Of a DNA stretch of 64,000 bases, positions 42,338-51,224 are shown in pieces. The notes under the pieces were generated by a model. The model did no database searches and was not told where the DNA came from. It saw only the letters and a list, made by a program, of their open reading frames with translations. Numbering within the stretch: position 1 is the stretch's first letter; every line of letters begins with the position of its first letter. This DNA comes from Shinella sumterensis (lineage in GTDB: Bacteria; Pseudomonadota; Alphaproteobacteria; Rhizobiales; Rhizobiaceae): contig NZ_MYFN02000002.1 of assembly GCF_004514425.2 (NCBI RefSeq), forward strand, positions 620,912-684,911. Direction: 5' to 3'. Made by a program: the position numbers and the translations under genes.

Positions 42338-42388
42338 CTGACAGAGGGCTGAATGGGCGGGGGCGGCATTCGTTCAGCCGTCTGTCAG
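42338..42388. promoter_or_regulatory. Inverted repeat upstream of eptA, candidate operator
   Basis: Left arm CTGACAGAGGGCTGAA (42338-42353) and right arm TTCAGCCGTCTGTCAG (42373-42388) match at 15 of 16 positions around a 19-bp spacer. Within each arm a TCAG half-site is repeated after 11 bp, the spacing used by OmpR/PmrA-type regulators. The site lies 77 bp upstream of eptA and 43 bp upstream of the divergent small membrane gene. Binding by the neighbouring response regulator is an inference. Confidence 0.55.
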
Positions 42389-42464
42389 CTTGCATGGGCA
42401 GGGAAGGCGTCAGGATGGCGGAGCGCGCATGCGCGTTTGCCGGATGGACGCGAAAGGATAGACC

Positions 42465-44105
42465 ATGCGCGAAGGAAGCGGCCGCTTCACCCTGTGGCGG
42501 CCCGAATTGGGAAGCGTCACCGTCAGCATTCTGACGGCGATTTACCTGCTGGCCCTGACGAACTGGAGCTTCTGGTCCAAGGGCTGGCTCTATCTGCAAG
42601 GCCGGCCGACGACCTTCGCCTCCATCGCCATCGGCGTCACCTGCCTCTACATCGCGCTCTGCGTCGCCGTTTCGGTGAAATACGCGATGAAGCCGATCTT
42701 CATCGTGCTCATTCTCTGCGCGGCGTCGGGCGCGTGGTTCATGGACCGCTTCGGCGTCGTCATCGACATCGAGATGATCCGCAACGCGGCACAGACCAAC
42801 AGCTCGGAGGCGGGCCACCTCGTCACGCCGGGCTTCCTGCTGCACATGTTCGTCTACGGCGTCCTGCCGTCGCTTCTTCTGATCTGGGTTCGGGTGCGCC
42901 ACAGGACCTTCTTTGCGAAGGTGCGCGGCAACCTCGCCGTCATCGCGCCGGCTCTGGTCATCGCGCTCGTCGCCGGCCTGTCGCATGGCCGCATCTATGC
43001 CGCCACCGTCCGCGCCCATCACGACTGGTTCGAGACGCTCAATCCCTTCGTGCCGCTCGTCACGGCCATCCAGTATGCCGCCGGCGAGACGAGCGACAGC
43101 AACATCGTCGCCGCCCCGCTGGGTGAGGACGCCCATGTCGCCGACAGCCCGCTTACCGAACGCAAGCCGCGCCTGATGATCGTGGTCGCCGGCGAAACGG
43201 CGCGCGCTGAGAATTTCTCGCTTGGCGGATATGGCCGCAACACCAACCCCGAGCTTGCCAAACAGGATATCCTGTACTTCCCGCAGACGTCGAGTTGCGG
43301 CACGGCGACCGCCGTTTCGCTGCCCTGCATGTTCTCGGTCTATACACGGGCGGAATACACCCATCGCAAGGGCCTGGAGACGCAGAACCTCGTCGACGTG
43401 CTCGGCCATGCCGGCGTCAACGTCGAATGGTGGGACAACAACACCGGCAGCAAGCAGATCGCCAGCCGCATCAAGGAGCTGGAGCTGTTCAAGAGCGGCA
43501 TTCCCGGCCTCTGCTCCGGCGAGGAGTGCCGCGATCAGGTGCTGCTTGACAATCTCGATGCGTTCATCGGGTCGGTGAAGTCGGACACGGTTCTCGTCCT
43601 GCACCAGATCGGCAGCCACGGGCCGGCCTATTACCAGCGTTATCCGGAGGAGTTCCGCCGCTTCACGCCCGAGTGCCGCGCCGCCGATTTCTCCGAATGC
43701 AGCCGCGACGAGATCGTCAACGCCTATGACAATTCCATCGCCTATACGGACCATATCCTGTCGACCGTCATCGACAAGCTGCGCGGGCAGGAGGATCGCC
43801 TCGACGTCTCCATGCTCTACATGTCGGACCACGGCGAATCGCTCGGCGAACTCGGCCTCTACCTGCACGGCACGCCCTACATGATCGCGCCCAGCCAGCA
43901 GACCCATGTGCCGTTCGTTCTGTGGCTCGGCAAGGATGAAAAGGCCGCCTATTCCGCGGATTGCCTCAAGGCGGAGACGGAAAAGCCGCAGTCGCACGAC
44001 AACCTGTTCCACACGGTGCTCGGTATGATGCGGGTGCAGACCAATGTCCGCGACCCCGCGCTCGACCTCATGTCGGCGTGCCGGCGCCCCGGCGCCATCA
44101 GCTGA
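42465..44105 (+). CDS. eptA: Lipid A phosphoethanolamine transferase (EptA/MCR family)
   Basis: 546-residue inner-membrane enzyme that adds phosphoethanolamine to lipid A and lowers binding of cationic peptides such as polymyxin. Five N-terminal transmembrane helices (residues to about 180) precede the periplasmic alkaline-phosphatase-like domain. The catalytic nucleophile T280 lies in SSCGTATAVSLPC, metal ligand E244 in VAGETARAENFSLGGYGRNT, and D455-H456 in SDHGES; paired cysteines for disulfides are present. It belongs to the same family as MCR but is not itself shown to be mobile. Its stop is followed by an RR/HK pair, the eptA-pmrAB layout. Confidence 0.93.
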   Translation: MREGSGRFTLWRPELGSVTVSILTAIYLLALTNWSFWSKGWLYLQGRPTTFASIAIGVTCLYIALCVAVSVKYAMKPIFIVLILCAASGAWFMDRFGVVIDIEMIRNAAQTNSSEAGHLVTPGFLLHMFVYGVLPSLLLIWVRVRHRTFFAKVRGNLAVIAPALVIALVAGLSHGRIYAATVRAHHDWFETLNPFVPLVTAIQYAAGETSDSNIVAAPLGEDAHVADSPLTERKPRLMIVVAGETARAENFSLGGYGRNTNPELAKQDILYFPQTSSCGTATAVSLPCMFSVYTRAEYTHRKGLETQNLVDVLGHAGVNVEWWDNNTGSKQIASRIKELELFKSGIPGLCSGEECRDQVLLDNLDAFIGSVKSDTVLVLHQIGSHGPAYYQRYPEEFRRFTPECRAADFSECSRDEIVNAYDNSIAYTDHILSTVIDKLRGQEDRLDVSMLYMSDHGESLGELGLYLHGTPYMIAPSQQTHVPFVLWLGKDEKAAYSADCLKAETEKPQSHDNLFHTVLGMMRVQTNVRDPALDLMSACRRPGAIS

Positions 44106-44199
44106 AACGGAGGTGATGGCGAGGCGCGCCGCATCCATGTATTCTCCGGATTCGGAAGGCGGGCGAAAACGCGCCGCTCACAAACGGAGAGCGCGGCGC

Positions 44200-44856
44200 T
44201 TGAGGGTTCTGCTGATCGAAGACGATGCCGTCCTGGGCGAGGCGGTGCGTGATTACGTCGCCGGCCTCGGCCATGCGGTGGACTGGATGCAGACGCTGGA
44301 GGACGCGCGGTCGGCGGCGGACGCCGTGGCCTACGATCTGCTTCTGCTCGATCTCAGGCTGCCCGACGGCAGCGGGCTGTCGCTGCTGACGGCGCTGCGC
44401 CGCGCAGGCGCGACCATGCCGATCATCATCCTCACCGCGCATGACCAGATTTCCGACCGCATCGAGGGACTGAACAGCGGCGCGGACGATTATCTCGTGA
44501 AACCGTTCAATCTCGGCGAGCTCGGCGCGCGCATGCTGGCCGTCACGCGGCGCTATTCGGGCGCCGCCGTGCCGGTCGTGGCGGCCGGGCCGCTGACGAT
44601 CCAGCTCGCCGACCGGCGCGTGCTGCGCGAAGGCGAAGCCATCGATCTTTCCAGCCGCGAATGGGCCGTGCTTGCGCGCCTTGCGGCGCGCCCGGAGGCG
44701 ATCGTCTCCAAGGGGCAGATCGAGGAAGCGCTCTATGCCTTCGGCTCGGAGATCGAGAGCAATACCGTCGAGGTCTATGTCAGCCGGCTGCGCAAGAAGC
44801 TCGGCAAGGATTGCATCGAGACGCTGCGCGGCATCGGTTACAGGCTCGGCCGATGA
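44200..44856 (+). CDS. OmpR/PhoB-family response regulator (PmrA/QseB-like)
   Basis: About 218 residues: an N-terminal receiver domain (RVLLIEDDAVLGEAVRDYV, phosphoacceptor D51 in LLLLDLRLPDGSG, conserved lysine in YLVKPF) and a C-terminal winged-helix domain (LSSREWAVLARLAARPEAIVS onward, ending EVYVSRLRKKLG). The likely start is TTG at 44200; in-frame ATG codons upstream at 44137 or 44116 would add an unusual basic extension. It overlaps the histidine kinase by four bases (ATGA). By position it probably regulates eptA. Confidence 0.9.
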   Translation: MRVLLIEDDAVLGEAVRDYVAGLGHAVDWMQTLEDARSAADAVAYDLLLLDLRLPDGSGLSLLTALRRAGATMPIIILTAHDQISDRIEGLNSGADDYLVKPFNLGELGARMLAVTRRYSGAAVPVVAAGPLTIQLADRRVLREGEAIDLSSREWAVLARLAARPEAIVSKGQIEEALYAFGSEIESNTVEVYVSRLRKKLGKDCIETLRGIGYRLGR

Positions 44857-46196
44857 GAGGGATCAACAGCCTTGCCGGCCAGCTCATGCTGTGGATCGCC
44901 GGCACCATCACCCTTCTCTGGCTGGTCGCCGTGGCCTTCGGCGCCTTCGTCATGCGCGAGGAGTTCGGCGAGATCTTCGACGGCGTCCTGCAGGAGACGG
45001 CCGAACGGCTCGTGCCGCTCGCGCTGGACGATCTTCTGGCGCAGGCCAAGGCGGGTGCGGCGCTGCGCCGGGGCTCGCTGCCGGCCGAGCCGGGCGAGGG
45101 CAACCTGACCTATCAGGTCCGCGACGGTGCCGGAAACGTGCTGCTCCACTCCCATGCCGCAGCCGAAAAGGCGTTTGACGCGCCGCTGGAGACGGGGTTC
45201 TCCGAGGGCAGGGACGGGCGCGTCTATACCGCCTCGGATGAGGACGGCACGATCTTCGTGCAGGTGGTCTATTCCGCGGACGAGCGGCAGGAGGCGGTGA
45301 TGGAGGGCTCGCTTGCGCTTCTCCTGCCAGTGCTGCTGATCGTTCCGGTCACGCTTCTGGCCGTGTGGTACGCCGTGCGGCGCGTGCTGTCGCCGGTGGA
45401 GGCGCTGCGCGCGGCGATCGGCGAGAAGGACGGCGGCAACCTCGCGCCCATCGAGGAGGTGACGCTTCCGCGTGAGCTGAAGCCGATCCAGCGCTCGGTC
45501 AACCTGCTGCTCGCCCGCCTGCGCGCCGTCATCGACGCCGAGCGCGAATTCACCTCCAACAGCGCGCATGAACTGCGCACGCCGCTTGCCGGCGCGCTCG
45601 CCCAGACGCAGCTCCTCCTCTCCGAACTGAGGGACGGCCCCGCGGAAACCCGTGCCCGCCAGATCGAGGCTGCGCTGCAAAGGCTGACCAAGCTCACCGA
45701 GAAGCTGTTGCAGCTTGCCCGCGCCGAGGCCGGCGTCGGCGTGACGGAAGCCACATTCGACGTCGCCGATGTCGTCAATCTCGTCGTCACCGATTTCCAG
45801 CGCGCTTCCGAAGACGCCACGCGCATCCGCCTGCACGGCAATGTTTCGGCCGTTCTCCTGCGCGCCGGCAATGCCGACACCTTCGCCATCGTGTTGCGCA
45901 ATCTCGTGGAGAACGCGCTTCTGCACGGACGCGACGGCGAACCGGTCGATATCCACATCGCGCCGACCGGCAATGTGCGCATCGTCAACGCGGCGCCGGT
46001 CATGAGCGCCGACGAACTTGCGGCCCTGCGCAAGCGCTTTTCCCGCGGCAAGACGCTCGCCGCCGGCTCGGGGCTCGGGCTTTCCATCGCCGAGCGGCTT
46101 CTGTCGCAGATGCGCGCCAGCCTTGTGCTCTCCTCGCCCGCACCGGGCCGCTCGGATGGCTTCCAGGCGGAGATTGTGTTTCCCGTCCCGGATTGA
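44853..46196 (+). CDS. Sensor histidine kinase (PmrB/QseC-like)
   Basis: 447-residue membrane sensor kinase. Two transmembrane segments (about residues 12-35 and 150-172) flank a periplasmic sensor region of roughly 115 residues, followed by a HAMP-like region. The phosphoacceptor is H239 in NSAHELRTPLAG; N-box NLVENALLHG and G-box GSGLGLSIAERLL complete the HATPase domain. The ATG overlaps the response-regulator stop. The periplasmic stimulus is unknown. Confidence 0.92.
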   Translation: MRGINSLAGQLMLWIAGTITLLWLVAVAFGAFVMREEFGEIFDGVLQETAERLVPLALDDLLAQAKAGAALRRGSLPAEPGEGNLTYQVRDGAGNVLLHSHAAAEKAFDAPLETGFSEGRDGRVYTASDEDGTIFVQVVYSADERQEAVMEGSLALLLPVLLIVPVTLLAVWYAVRRVLSPVEALRAAIGEKDGGNLAPIEEVTLPRELKPIQRSVNLLLARLRAVIDAEREFTSNSAHELRTPLAGALAQTQLLLSELRDGPAETRARQIEAALQRLTKLTEKLLQLARAEAGVGVTEATFDVADVVNLVVTDFQRASEDATRIRLHGNVSAVLLRAGNADTFAIVLRNLVENALLHGRDGEPVDIHIAPTGNVRIVNAAPVMSADELAALRKRFSRGKTLAAGSGLGLSIAERLLSQMRASLVLSSPAPGRSDGFQAEIVFPVPD

Positions 46197-46367
46197 TGCC
46201 CGGTTTGCCCGGTTCTGTTTTCTTTTCGAACATCCTCGGTTCCCGGCGTTCTCTCCTGGAGCACCGGCGCGACCCTGTGAGATATTTTCGCGCGTCGTGT
46301 GAGAAAAATGTGGCTTTTTGCCATATTTTGTGGTTTTCTGTTTTCATAATCAAAAATGGTGGGGAAC

Positions 46368-46589
46368 ATGGGACGCAAACCGGAAGATTATGCGCGCCTG
46401 CTTGCCAGCGCGCTTTGCAAACTGCATGCAGCAGAGAGCGGCGGGGCACTCCCTCTGATTTCTGAAAACAGTATCCGCGTCATCAGCGAAACCTTCGCGG
46501 CAGCCATCGATGAAGCGCGGAAAATCTATATAGAACAGGATCTTGTGGCGCGGCGTGAACGCCACGAGCGCATTCACCTGCATTCCTGA
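46368..46589 (+). CDS. Small hypothetical protein downstream of an AT-rich island
   Basis: A 73-residue hydrophilic, helix-rich protein starting MGRKPEDYARLLASALCKLHAAE. GGGGAA lies just before the ATG at 46368; an ATG four codons upstream lacks a ribosome-binding site. It is preceded by an unusually AT-rich stretch (46285-46360). No family was recognised. The base composition of the promoter may indicate a recent arrival or a strongly regulated gene. Confidence 0.6.
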   Translation: MGRKPEDYARLLASALCKLHAAESGGALPLISENSIRVISETFAAAIDEARKIYIEQDLVARRERHERIHLHS

Positions 46590-46692
46590 TCCGGTGCCGG
46601 CGGTCCATGACCGTCATGTCCCGCGATGACTTTCCCATCGCCCTGCGCTAGGTGTTCGCGCATCGAGCACGGCGATTGCGGGGAGAACGGAT

Positions 46693-47469
46693 ATGACGGA
46701 CTGGGGCAGCACGGGCAGGGGCAGGGTCGCGCTGGTCACGGGCGGCGGCACGGGGATCGGCCTTGCCATCGCGCGCGGGCTGAGCGCGGAGGGCTATGCC
46801 GTGATCATCACCGGCCGGCGCGCGGCCGTGCTGGAAAAGGCGGCGGCGGAGATCGGCGCGGAGACCGGCCATGCCGTGCGGGCCATCGTCTGCGATGTCG
46901 GCGATCCCGTGCAGGTCAAGGCGACTTTCACCGAGGTGAAGCAGGCTTTCGGGCGGCTCGACCTGCTCGTCAACAATGCCGGCTCCAATGTCTCGCCCGC
47001 ACTTCTGGAGGACATTCCCTTCGAGGAATGGACGAGCATCCTCGCCGCCAACCTCACCGGCGCGTTTCTCTGCACGCAGCAGGCGTTCCGCCTGATGAAG
47101 GACCAGAGCCCGCGCGGCGGGCGCATCATCAACAACGGCTCGATCTCCGCCACCACGCCCCGGCCGAACTCGGCGCCCTACACCGCGACCAAGCACGCCA
47201 TTGCCGGCCTCACCAAGTCGACTTCGCTCGACGGGCGCAAATACGACATCGCCTGCGGCCAGATCGATATCGGCAATGCCGCCACCGACATGACCGCGCG
47301 CATGAGCACCGGCGTCTTGCAGCCCAATGGCGAGACGGTGAGCGAGCCCACCATGTCGGTCAAGCACGTCGCCGATGCGGTGATCTACATGGCGAGCCTG
47401 CCCCTCGATGCCAATGTGCTCAACATGACCGTCATGGCGACCAACATGCCCTTCGTCGGTCGCGGATAG
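46693..47469 (+). CDS. SDR-family oxidoreductase
   Basis: 258-residue short-chain dehydrogenase with TGGGTGIG cofactor motif (residues about 16-23), NNAG near residue 94, and catalytic residues S and Y-T-A-T-K ([21 protein letters not shown]). The C-terminal end ([14 protein letters not shown]) is typical of this SDR subgroup. The substrate is unknown. It stands alone on the plus strand. Confidence 0.88.
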   Translation: MTDWGSTGRGRVALVTGGGTGIGLAIARGLSAEGYAVIITGRRAAVLEKAAAEIGAETGHAVRAIVCDVGDPVQVKATFTEVKQAFGRLDLLVNNAGSNVSPALLEDIPFEEWTSILAANLTGAFLCTQQAFRLMKDQSPRGGRIINNGSISATTPRPNSAPYTATKHAIAGLTKSTSLDGRKYDIACGQIDIGNAATDMTARMSTGVLQPNGETVSEPTMSVKHVADAVIYMASLPLDANVLNMTVMATNMPFVGRG

Positions 47470-47476
47470 CGAGGCG

Positions 47477-47731
47477 TCAGCGCCGCGGCTCGCCGCCTGC
47501 GGCATAGACCGTCTTCTGCTGGAACTTGAAGACGTGGCCGCAACGGCAGCGGATCATGTGCTTGTCGGGATATTTCGATGCCCGCTCCGTCATGAAACCG
47601 CGCGGCAGTTCGTCCACCCTGAAATCGGGGTCCTTGCGCGTCGGCATGTCGTCTTCCGACACTTCCGCATAGCCGGAATGGCCGCACATGGCGCATTCGA
47701 GTTTGCGCGAATAGCGGTCGCGGGCGGCCAT
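47477..47731 (-). CDS. Small zinc-ribbon-like protein
   Basis: 84-residue cytosolic protein with two cysteine pairs, C-A-M-C near residue 13 and C-R-C-G near residue 62, that look like a zinc ribbon. The middle (PRGFMTERASKYPDKHMIRC) is similar to other rhizobial proteins of unknown role. It converges on the preceding SDR gene, with eight bases between the stops. No function is assigned. Confidence 0.75.
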   Translation of the reverse strand: MAARDRYSRKLECAMCGHSGYAEVSEDDMPTRKDPDFRVDELPRGFMTERASKYPDKHMIRCRCGHVFKFQQKTVYAAGGEPRR

Positions 47732-47794
47732 GGGAACTCCTTCGTCGGATCTGATTTGCCGTTAATAGGCAGCGCGCGGGTCTGTTTCAATGCT

Positions 47795-48643
47795 TCATGC
47801 CGCAAGAAGCGCCTGAAGGATGGAGATGATGCGCCGGTGCTGGTGCGCGTGGCGGGTGCGCACGTTCACCGCGGCATAGACCGGCTGGAGGATGGGCTCG
47901 GCGCCCTCCACACGCTGCACCGTGCCGGCGCGCACCAGCCGCTCGGCGTCGGCCCGCGTCACGAAGGCGGAGCCGCCGAGCTTCTGCATCAGGGCGAGGA
48001 TTGCCGTGGTCTCGCCGCTGGCGATCGGCGCCGTCGAGAGATCGGGATGGGCCTGCCGGTGCATCCGGTCGAAGGCAGGGGAATAGACGGCCTGGATGTA
48101 ATCGTCCGGCCGCACGTCCTCGATGCGGCGCACCCGGTTGCTCACCATCTCGTAATGCATGTCGCCGATGCGCTCATAGTGCAGGTCGGGCAGGTAGTGC
48201 GGGGTGAAGAGGATGGCGAGGTCGAGGTCGCCGGCACCGAGGTCGCGGTTCATCTGGCTGGAATAATCCACCTCCAGATAGATGGAGGTGGCCGGCAGTT
48301 CGCGGCGCACCGCAGACAGCCAGTCGCCGGCGTAATGGGCGGCGAGATCGTGCTGCAGGCCGATGCGCATGGAGCGCTCGTAGGCGCCGGCCGTCTCCAC
48401 CGCGCGCGTGGCCTCATGCCATTGATGCTGCAGGGCTTTCGCATGGTCGAGAAAGCGCAGGCCCGCGGCCGTCGGCTGCGTTCCGCCCTTGTTGCGGGCA
48501 AAGAGCTTGCGCGCGAACAGCGCCTCCAGCGCATTGATGCGATGCGTGACCGTGGATTGCGTGACGTTCAGCCGCTCCGCCGTGCGGTTGAAGTTGCGGG
48601 TTTCCATCAGGTCCAGGAATGTCTCGATCAGAACGATTTGCAT
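47795..48643 (-). CDS. LysR-family regulator of the methylated-amine operon
   Basis: 282-residue LysR protein. The helix-turn-helix lies in NFNRTAERLNVTQSTVTHRINALE (residues about 15-38), followed by the linker and an effector domain starting RSMRIGLQHDLAAHY. The ATG at 48643 (MQIVLIETFLDLME) is preferred over an upstream in-frame ATG because it gives the normal family N terminus. It is divergent from the dimethylglycine dehydrogenase-like operon 130 bp away and probably controls it. Confidence 0.9.
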   Translation of the reverse strand: MQIVLIETFLDLMETRNFNRTAERLNVTQSTVTHRINALEALFARKLFARNKGGTQPTAAGLRFLDHAKALQHQWHEATRAVETAGAYERSMRIGLQHDLAAHYAGDWLSAVRRELPATSIYLEVDYSSQMNRDLGAGDLDLAILFTPHYLPDLHYERIGDMHYEMVSNRVRRIEDVRPDDYIQAVYSPAFDRMHRQAHPDLSTAPIASGETTAILALMQKLGGSAFVTRADAERLVRAGTVQRVEGAEPILQPVYAAVNVRTRHAHQHRRIISILQALLAA

Positions 48644-48687
48644 GAAGGCGCCGTCTTTTCCCGAATGTTTCGGGGAAATGTAATCGG

Positions 48688-48752
48688 TGCTTTCGATTAA
48701 TAAAGCAAAATCCGCCGGGTTGCCGCCTTTCGCTTTGATTGCCAAAAATCAA
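48688..48752. promoter_or_regulatory. Two dyad sites between the LysR gene and its target operon
   Basis: TGCTTT-N8-AAAGCA (48688-48707) fits the T-N11-A rule and lies mid-way in the 130-bp divergent region. A second dyad, TTGATT-N6-AATCAA (48735-48752), sits 22 bp before the first operon gene. Together they resemble paired LysR recognition and activation sites; binding is an inference. Confidence 0.45.
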
Positions 48753-48773
48753 GCGCAAAGAAGGGGAACGAGA

Positions 48774-51224
48774 ATGTCCGCACTGCCAAGCCATGCCCGC
48801 GTCGTCATCATCGGTGGAGGCGCCGTCGGGGCGTCCGCGCTCTATCATCTGGCCAGGGCCGGCTGGACGGATTGCGTGCTGCTCGAAAAGAACGAGCTGA
48901 CCGCCGGCTCCACCTGGCATGCCGCCGGCAACGTGCCGACCTTCTCGTCTTCCTGGTCGCTCATGAACATGCAGCGCTATTCCGCTTCGCTCTACCGCGA
49001 GCTGGGCGCGCTGGTCGATTATCCCATGAACTACCACGTCACCGGCTCCATCCGGCTTGGCCATTCGAAGGAGCGCCTGCAGGAGTTCAAGCGTGTCGTC
49101 GGCATGGGGCGTTATCAGGGCATGGACCTCGATATCCTCACGCCCGACGAGATGCGGGGAAAATACCCCTTCCTCGAAACGCACGACCTGACCGGGGCGC
49201 TTTACGATCCCTATGACGGCGACATCGACCCCGCGCAGCTGACGCAGGCGCTCGCCAAGGGCGCACGCGACATGGGCGCGAAGATCTTCCGCTTCTGTCC
49301 CGCCACCGGCGCGCGCCGGGACGGCGACGAATGGGTGATCTCCACGCCACAGGGCGAAATCCGCTGCGAGAAGGTCGTCAACGCCGCCGGCTATTATGCC
49401 CGCGAAGTGGGAAAATGGTTCGGCCGCGACGTGCCGATGATGGTGATGAGCCATCAATATATCCTGTTCGAGGAAATTCCCGAGCTGGCGGCCTGGTCGA
49501 AGGAAGCCGGCCACAAGCTGCCGCTGCTGCGCGACGTCGATTCGTCCTACTATCTCCGGCAGGAGAAGACGGGCATGAATCTCGGCCCCTATGAGCGCAA
49601 CTGCAAGGCGCATTGGGTGACGCCTGACGATCCGATGCCGGACGATTTCTCCTTCCAGCTCTTCCCCGACGATCTCGACCGGCTGGAATGGTATCTCAAC
49701 GATGCCGTCGAGCGCGTGCCGATCCTCGGCACGGCCGGCCTGTCGCGCATGATCAACGGTCCCATCCCCTATGCGCCCGATGGCAATCCGCTGATCGGCC
49801 CCATGCCCGGCGTGCCGAACGCCTATGAGGCCTGCGTCTTTACCTTCGGCATCTGCCAGGCCGGCGGCGCCGGCAAGGTGCTGGCCGAGTGGGTAACGGA
49901 AGGCGAGACGGAGTGGGACATGTGGTCGTGCGATCCGCGCCGCTACACCAGCTTCGCCGCCGACAAGGACTATTGCATCGCCAAGGGCATGGAAATCTAC
50001 GGCCACGAATATGCCATGCACTTTCCCAAGCATGCGTGGCCGGCCGGCCGAAACAGGAAACTGTCGCCGATCCATGATCGCATCGCGGCGCTCGGTGCGC
50101 AGTTCAAGCCCTACAATGGCTGGGAACGCGCCATGTGGTACGCCAGGCCCGGTGACGACACATCGGAAGAGTCGACCCAGACCTGGAACCGCGAGGGGCC
50201 ATGGCGGCCGCGCATCGAGGAGGAGTGCCGCGCGGTCACCGAGGCCGCCGGCATTCTCGATCTTCCCGGCTTCTCGCGCTTCCGCGTGAAGGGCGAGGGG
50301 GCCACGGCCTGGCTTTCCACGCTCACCACCGGCAAACTACCGAAGCCCGGCCGGATCGGCCTTGCCTATTTCGCCGACGACAAGGGGCGCATCGTCACGG
50401 AAATGTCGGTCATGATGCTGGCGGAGGATTTCTTCTTCCTCATCACCGCTGCGACCGCCCAGTGGCACGATCTCGAATGGCTGAAAAAGCATCTGCCCCA
50501 CGATGCCGCCTTCACCATCGACGATGTGACCGACGCCTTCTCCTGCCAGATCCTGTCGGGCCCCAATTCCCGCGCCATCCTTGCGGATGTTTCGGACGCC
50601 GATCTTTCCAAGGGCTGGCTGACGCATCAGAGCTGCCAGATCGCCGGCCGCTGGTGCCAGCTGGTGCGCGTCTCCTTTGCCGGTGAGCTCGGCTGGGAAA
50701 TCCACACGAAGATCGAGGATACCGCCGTCATCTTCGACGCGGTGTGGGAAGCGGGCCAAAAGCACGGTCTCAAACCCTTCGGCATGGAGGCGCTGGACAG
50801 CCTGCGCATCGAGAAGGGCTACCGCGCCTGGAAGGGCGATCTTTCGACCGATTACACCGTCCTGCAAGGCGGCCTCGACCGCTTCGTCGATTGGGCGAAG
50901 CCCGATTTCAAGGGCAAGGCGGCGCTGGAGCGCGAGAAGCAGGAGGGCGTCGCCAAGCGTTTCGTGCTTTTGACGGTGGAGGCCGGCGACTGCGACGCGC
51001 CCTACATGTCGACGCTCTGGCATGGCGGCAACGTCGTCGGGGAGACCACGTCCGGCAACTGGGGCTACCGCGTCGGTAAATCCATCGCGCTCGGCATGCT
51101 GCGCGCCGATCTCGCCGTAGCCGGCACCGAAATCGAGGTGGAAATCTACGGCGACCGCTTCAAGGCGGTGGTCCAGCCCGACGGGCCGCTCTTCGATCCC
51201 AACAATGAAAGACTGCGTGCATGA
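48774..51224 (+). CDS. Dimethylglycine dehydrogenase-like flavoprotein with aminomethyltransferase domain
   Basis: 816-residue fusion protein. Residues about 1-370 form a DAO-type FAD domain with VVIIGGGAVGASALYHL near the start and the segment TAGSTWHAAG, whose histidine is the covalent-FAD residue in dimethylglycine dehydrogenases. An FAO_M-like region follows, and the C-terminal half (about 430-816) is a GCV_T-like tetrahydrofolate domain (SFAGELGWEIH, MEALDSLRIEKGYRAW). Such enzymes remove N-methyl groups, passing them to folate. It overlaps the next gene by ATGA. The exact substrate is not certain. Confidence 0.9.
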   Translation: MSALPSHARVVIIGGGAVGASALYHLARAGWTDCVLLEKNELTAGSTWHAAGNVPTFSSSWSLMNMQRYSASLYRELGALVDYPMNYHVTGSIRLGHSKERLQEFKRVVGMGRYQGMDLDILTPDEMRGKYPFLETHDLTGALYDPYDGDIDPAQLTQALAKGARDMGAKIFRFCPATGARRDGDEWVISTPQGEIRCEKVVNAAGYYAREVGKWFGRDVPMMVMSHQYILFEEIPELAAWSKEAGHKLPLLRDVDSSYYLRQEKTGMNLGPYERNCKAHWVTPDDPMPDDFSFQLFPDDLDRLEWYLNDAVERVPILGTAGLSRMINGPIPYAPDGNPLIGPMPGVPNAYEACVFTFGICQAGGAGKVLAEWVTEGETEWDMWSCDPRRYTSFAADKDYCIAKGMEIYGHEYAMHFPKHAWPAGRNRKLSPIHDRIAALGAQFKPYNGWERAMWYARPGDDTSEESTQTWNREGPWRPRIEEECRAVTEAAGILDLPGFSRFRVKGEGATAWLSTLTTGKLPKPGRIGLAYFADDKGRIVTEMSVMMLAEDFFFLITAATAQWHDLEWLKKHLPHDAAFTIDDVTDAFSCQILSGPNSRAILADVSDADLSKGWLTHQSCQIAGRWCQLVRVSFAGELGWEIHTKIEDTAVIFDAVWEAGQKHGLKPFGMEALDSLRIEKGYRAWKGDLSTDYTVLQGGLDRFVDWAKPDFKGKAALEREKQEGVAKRFVLLTVEAGDCDAPYMSTLWHGGNVVGETTSGNWGYRVGKSIALGMLRADLAVAGTEIEVEIYGDRFKAVVQPDGPLFDPNNERLRA

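Noticed and set aside
42465..44105. Possibility that eptA here is a mobile mcr gene
   Set aside because: No insertion sequence, inverted terminal repeat or plasmid gene is nearby, and its own two-component system is adjacent, so a chromosomal eptA is the simpler reading.
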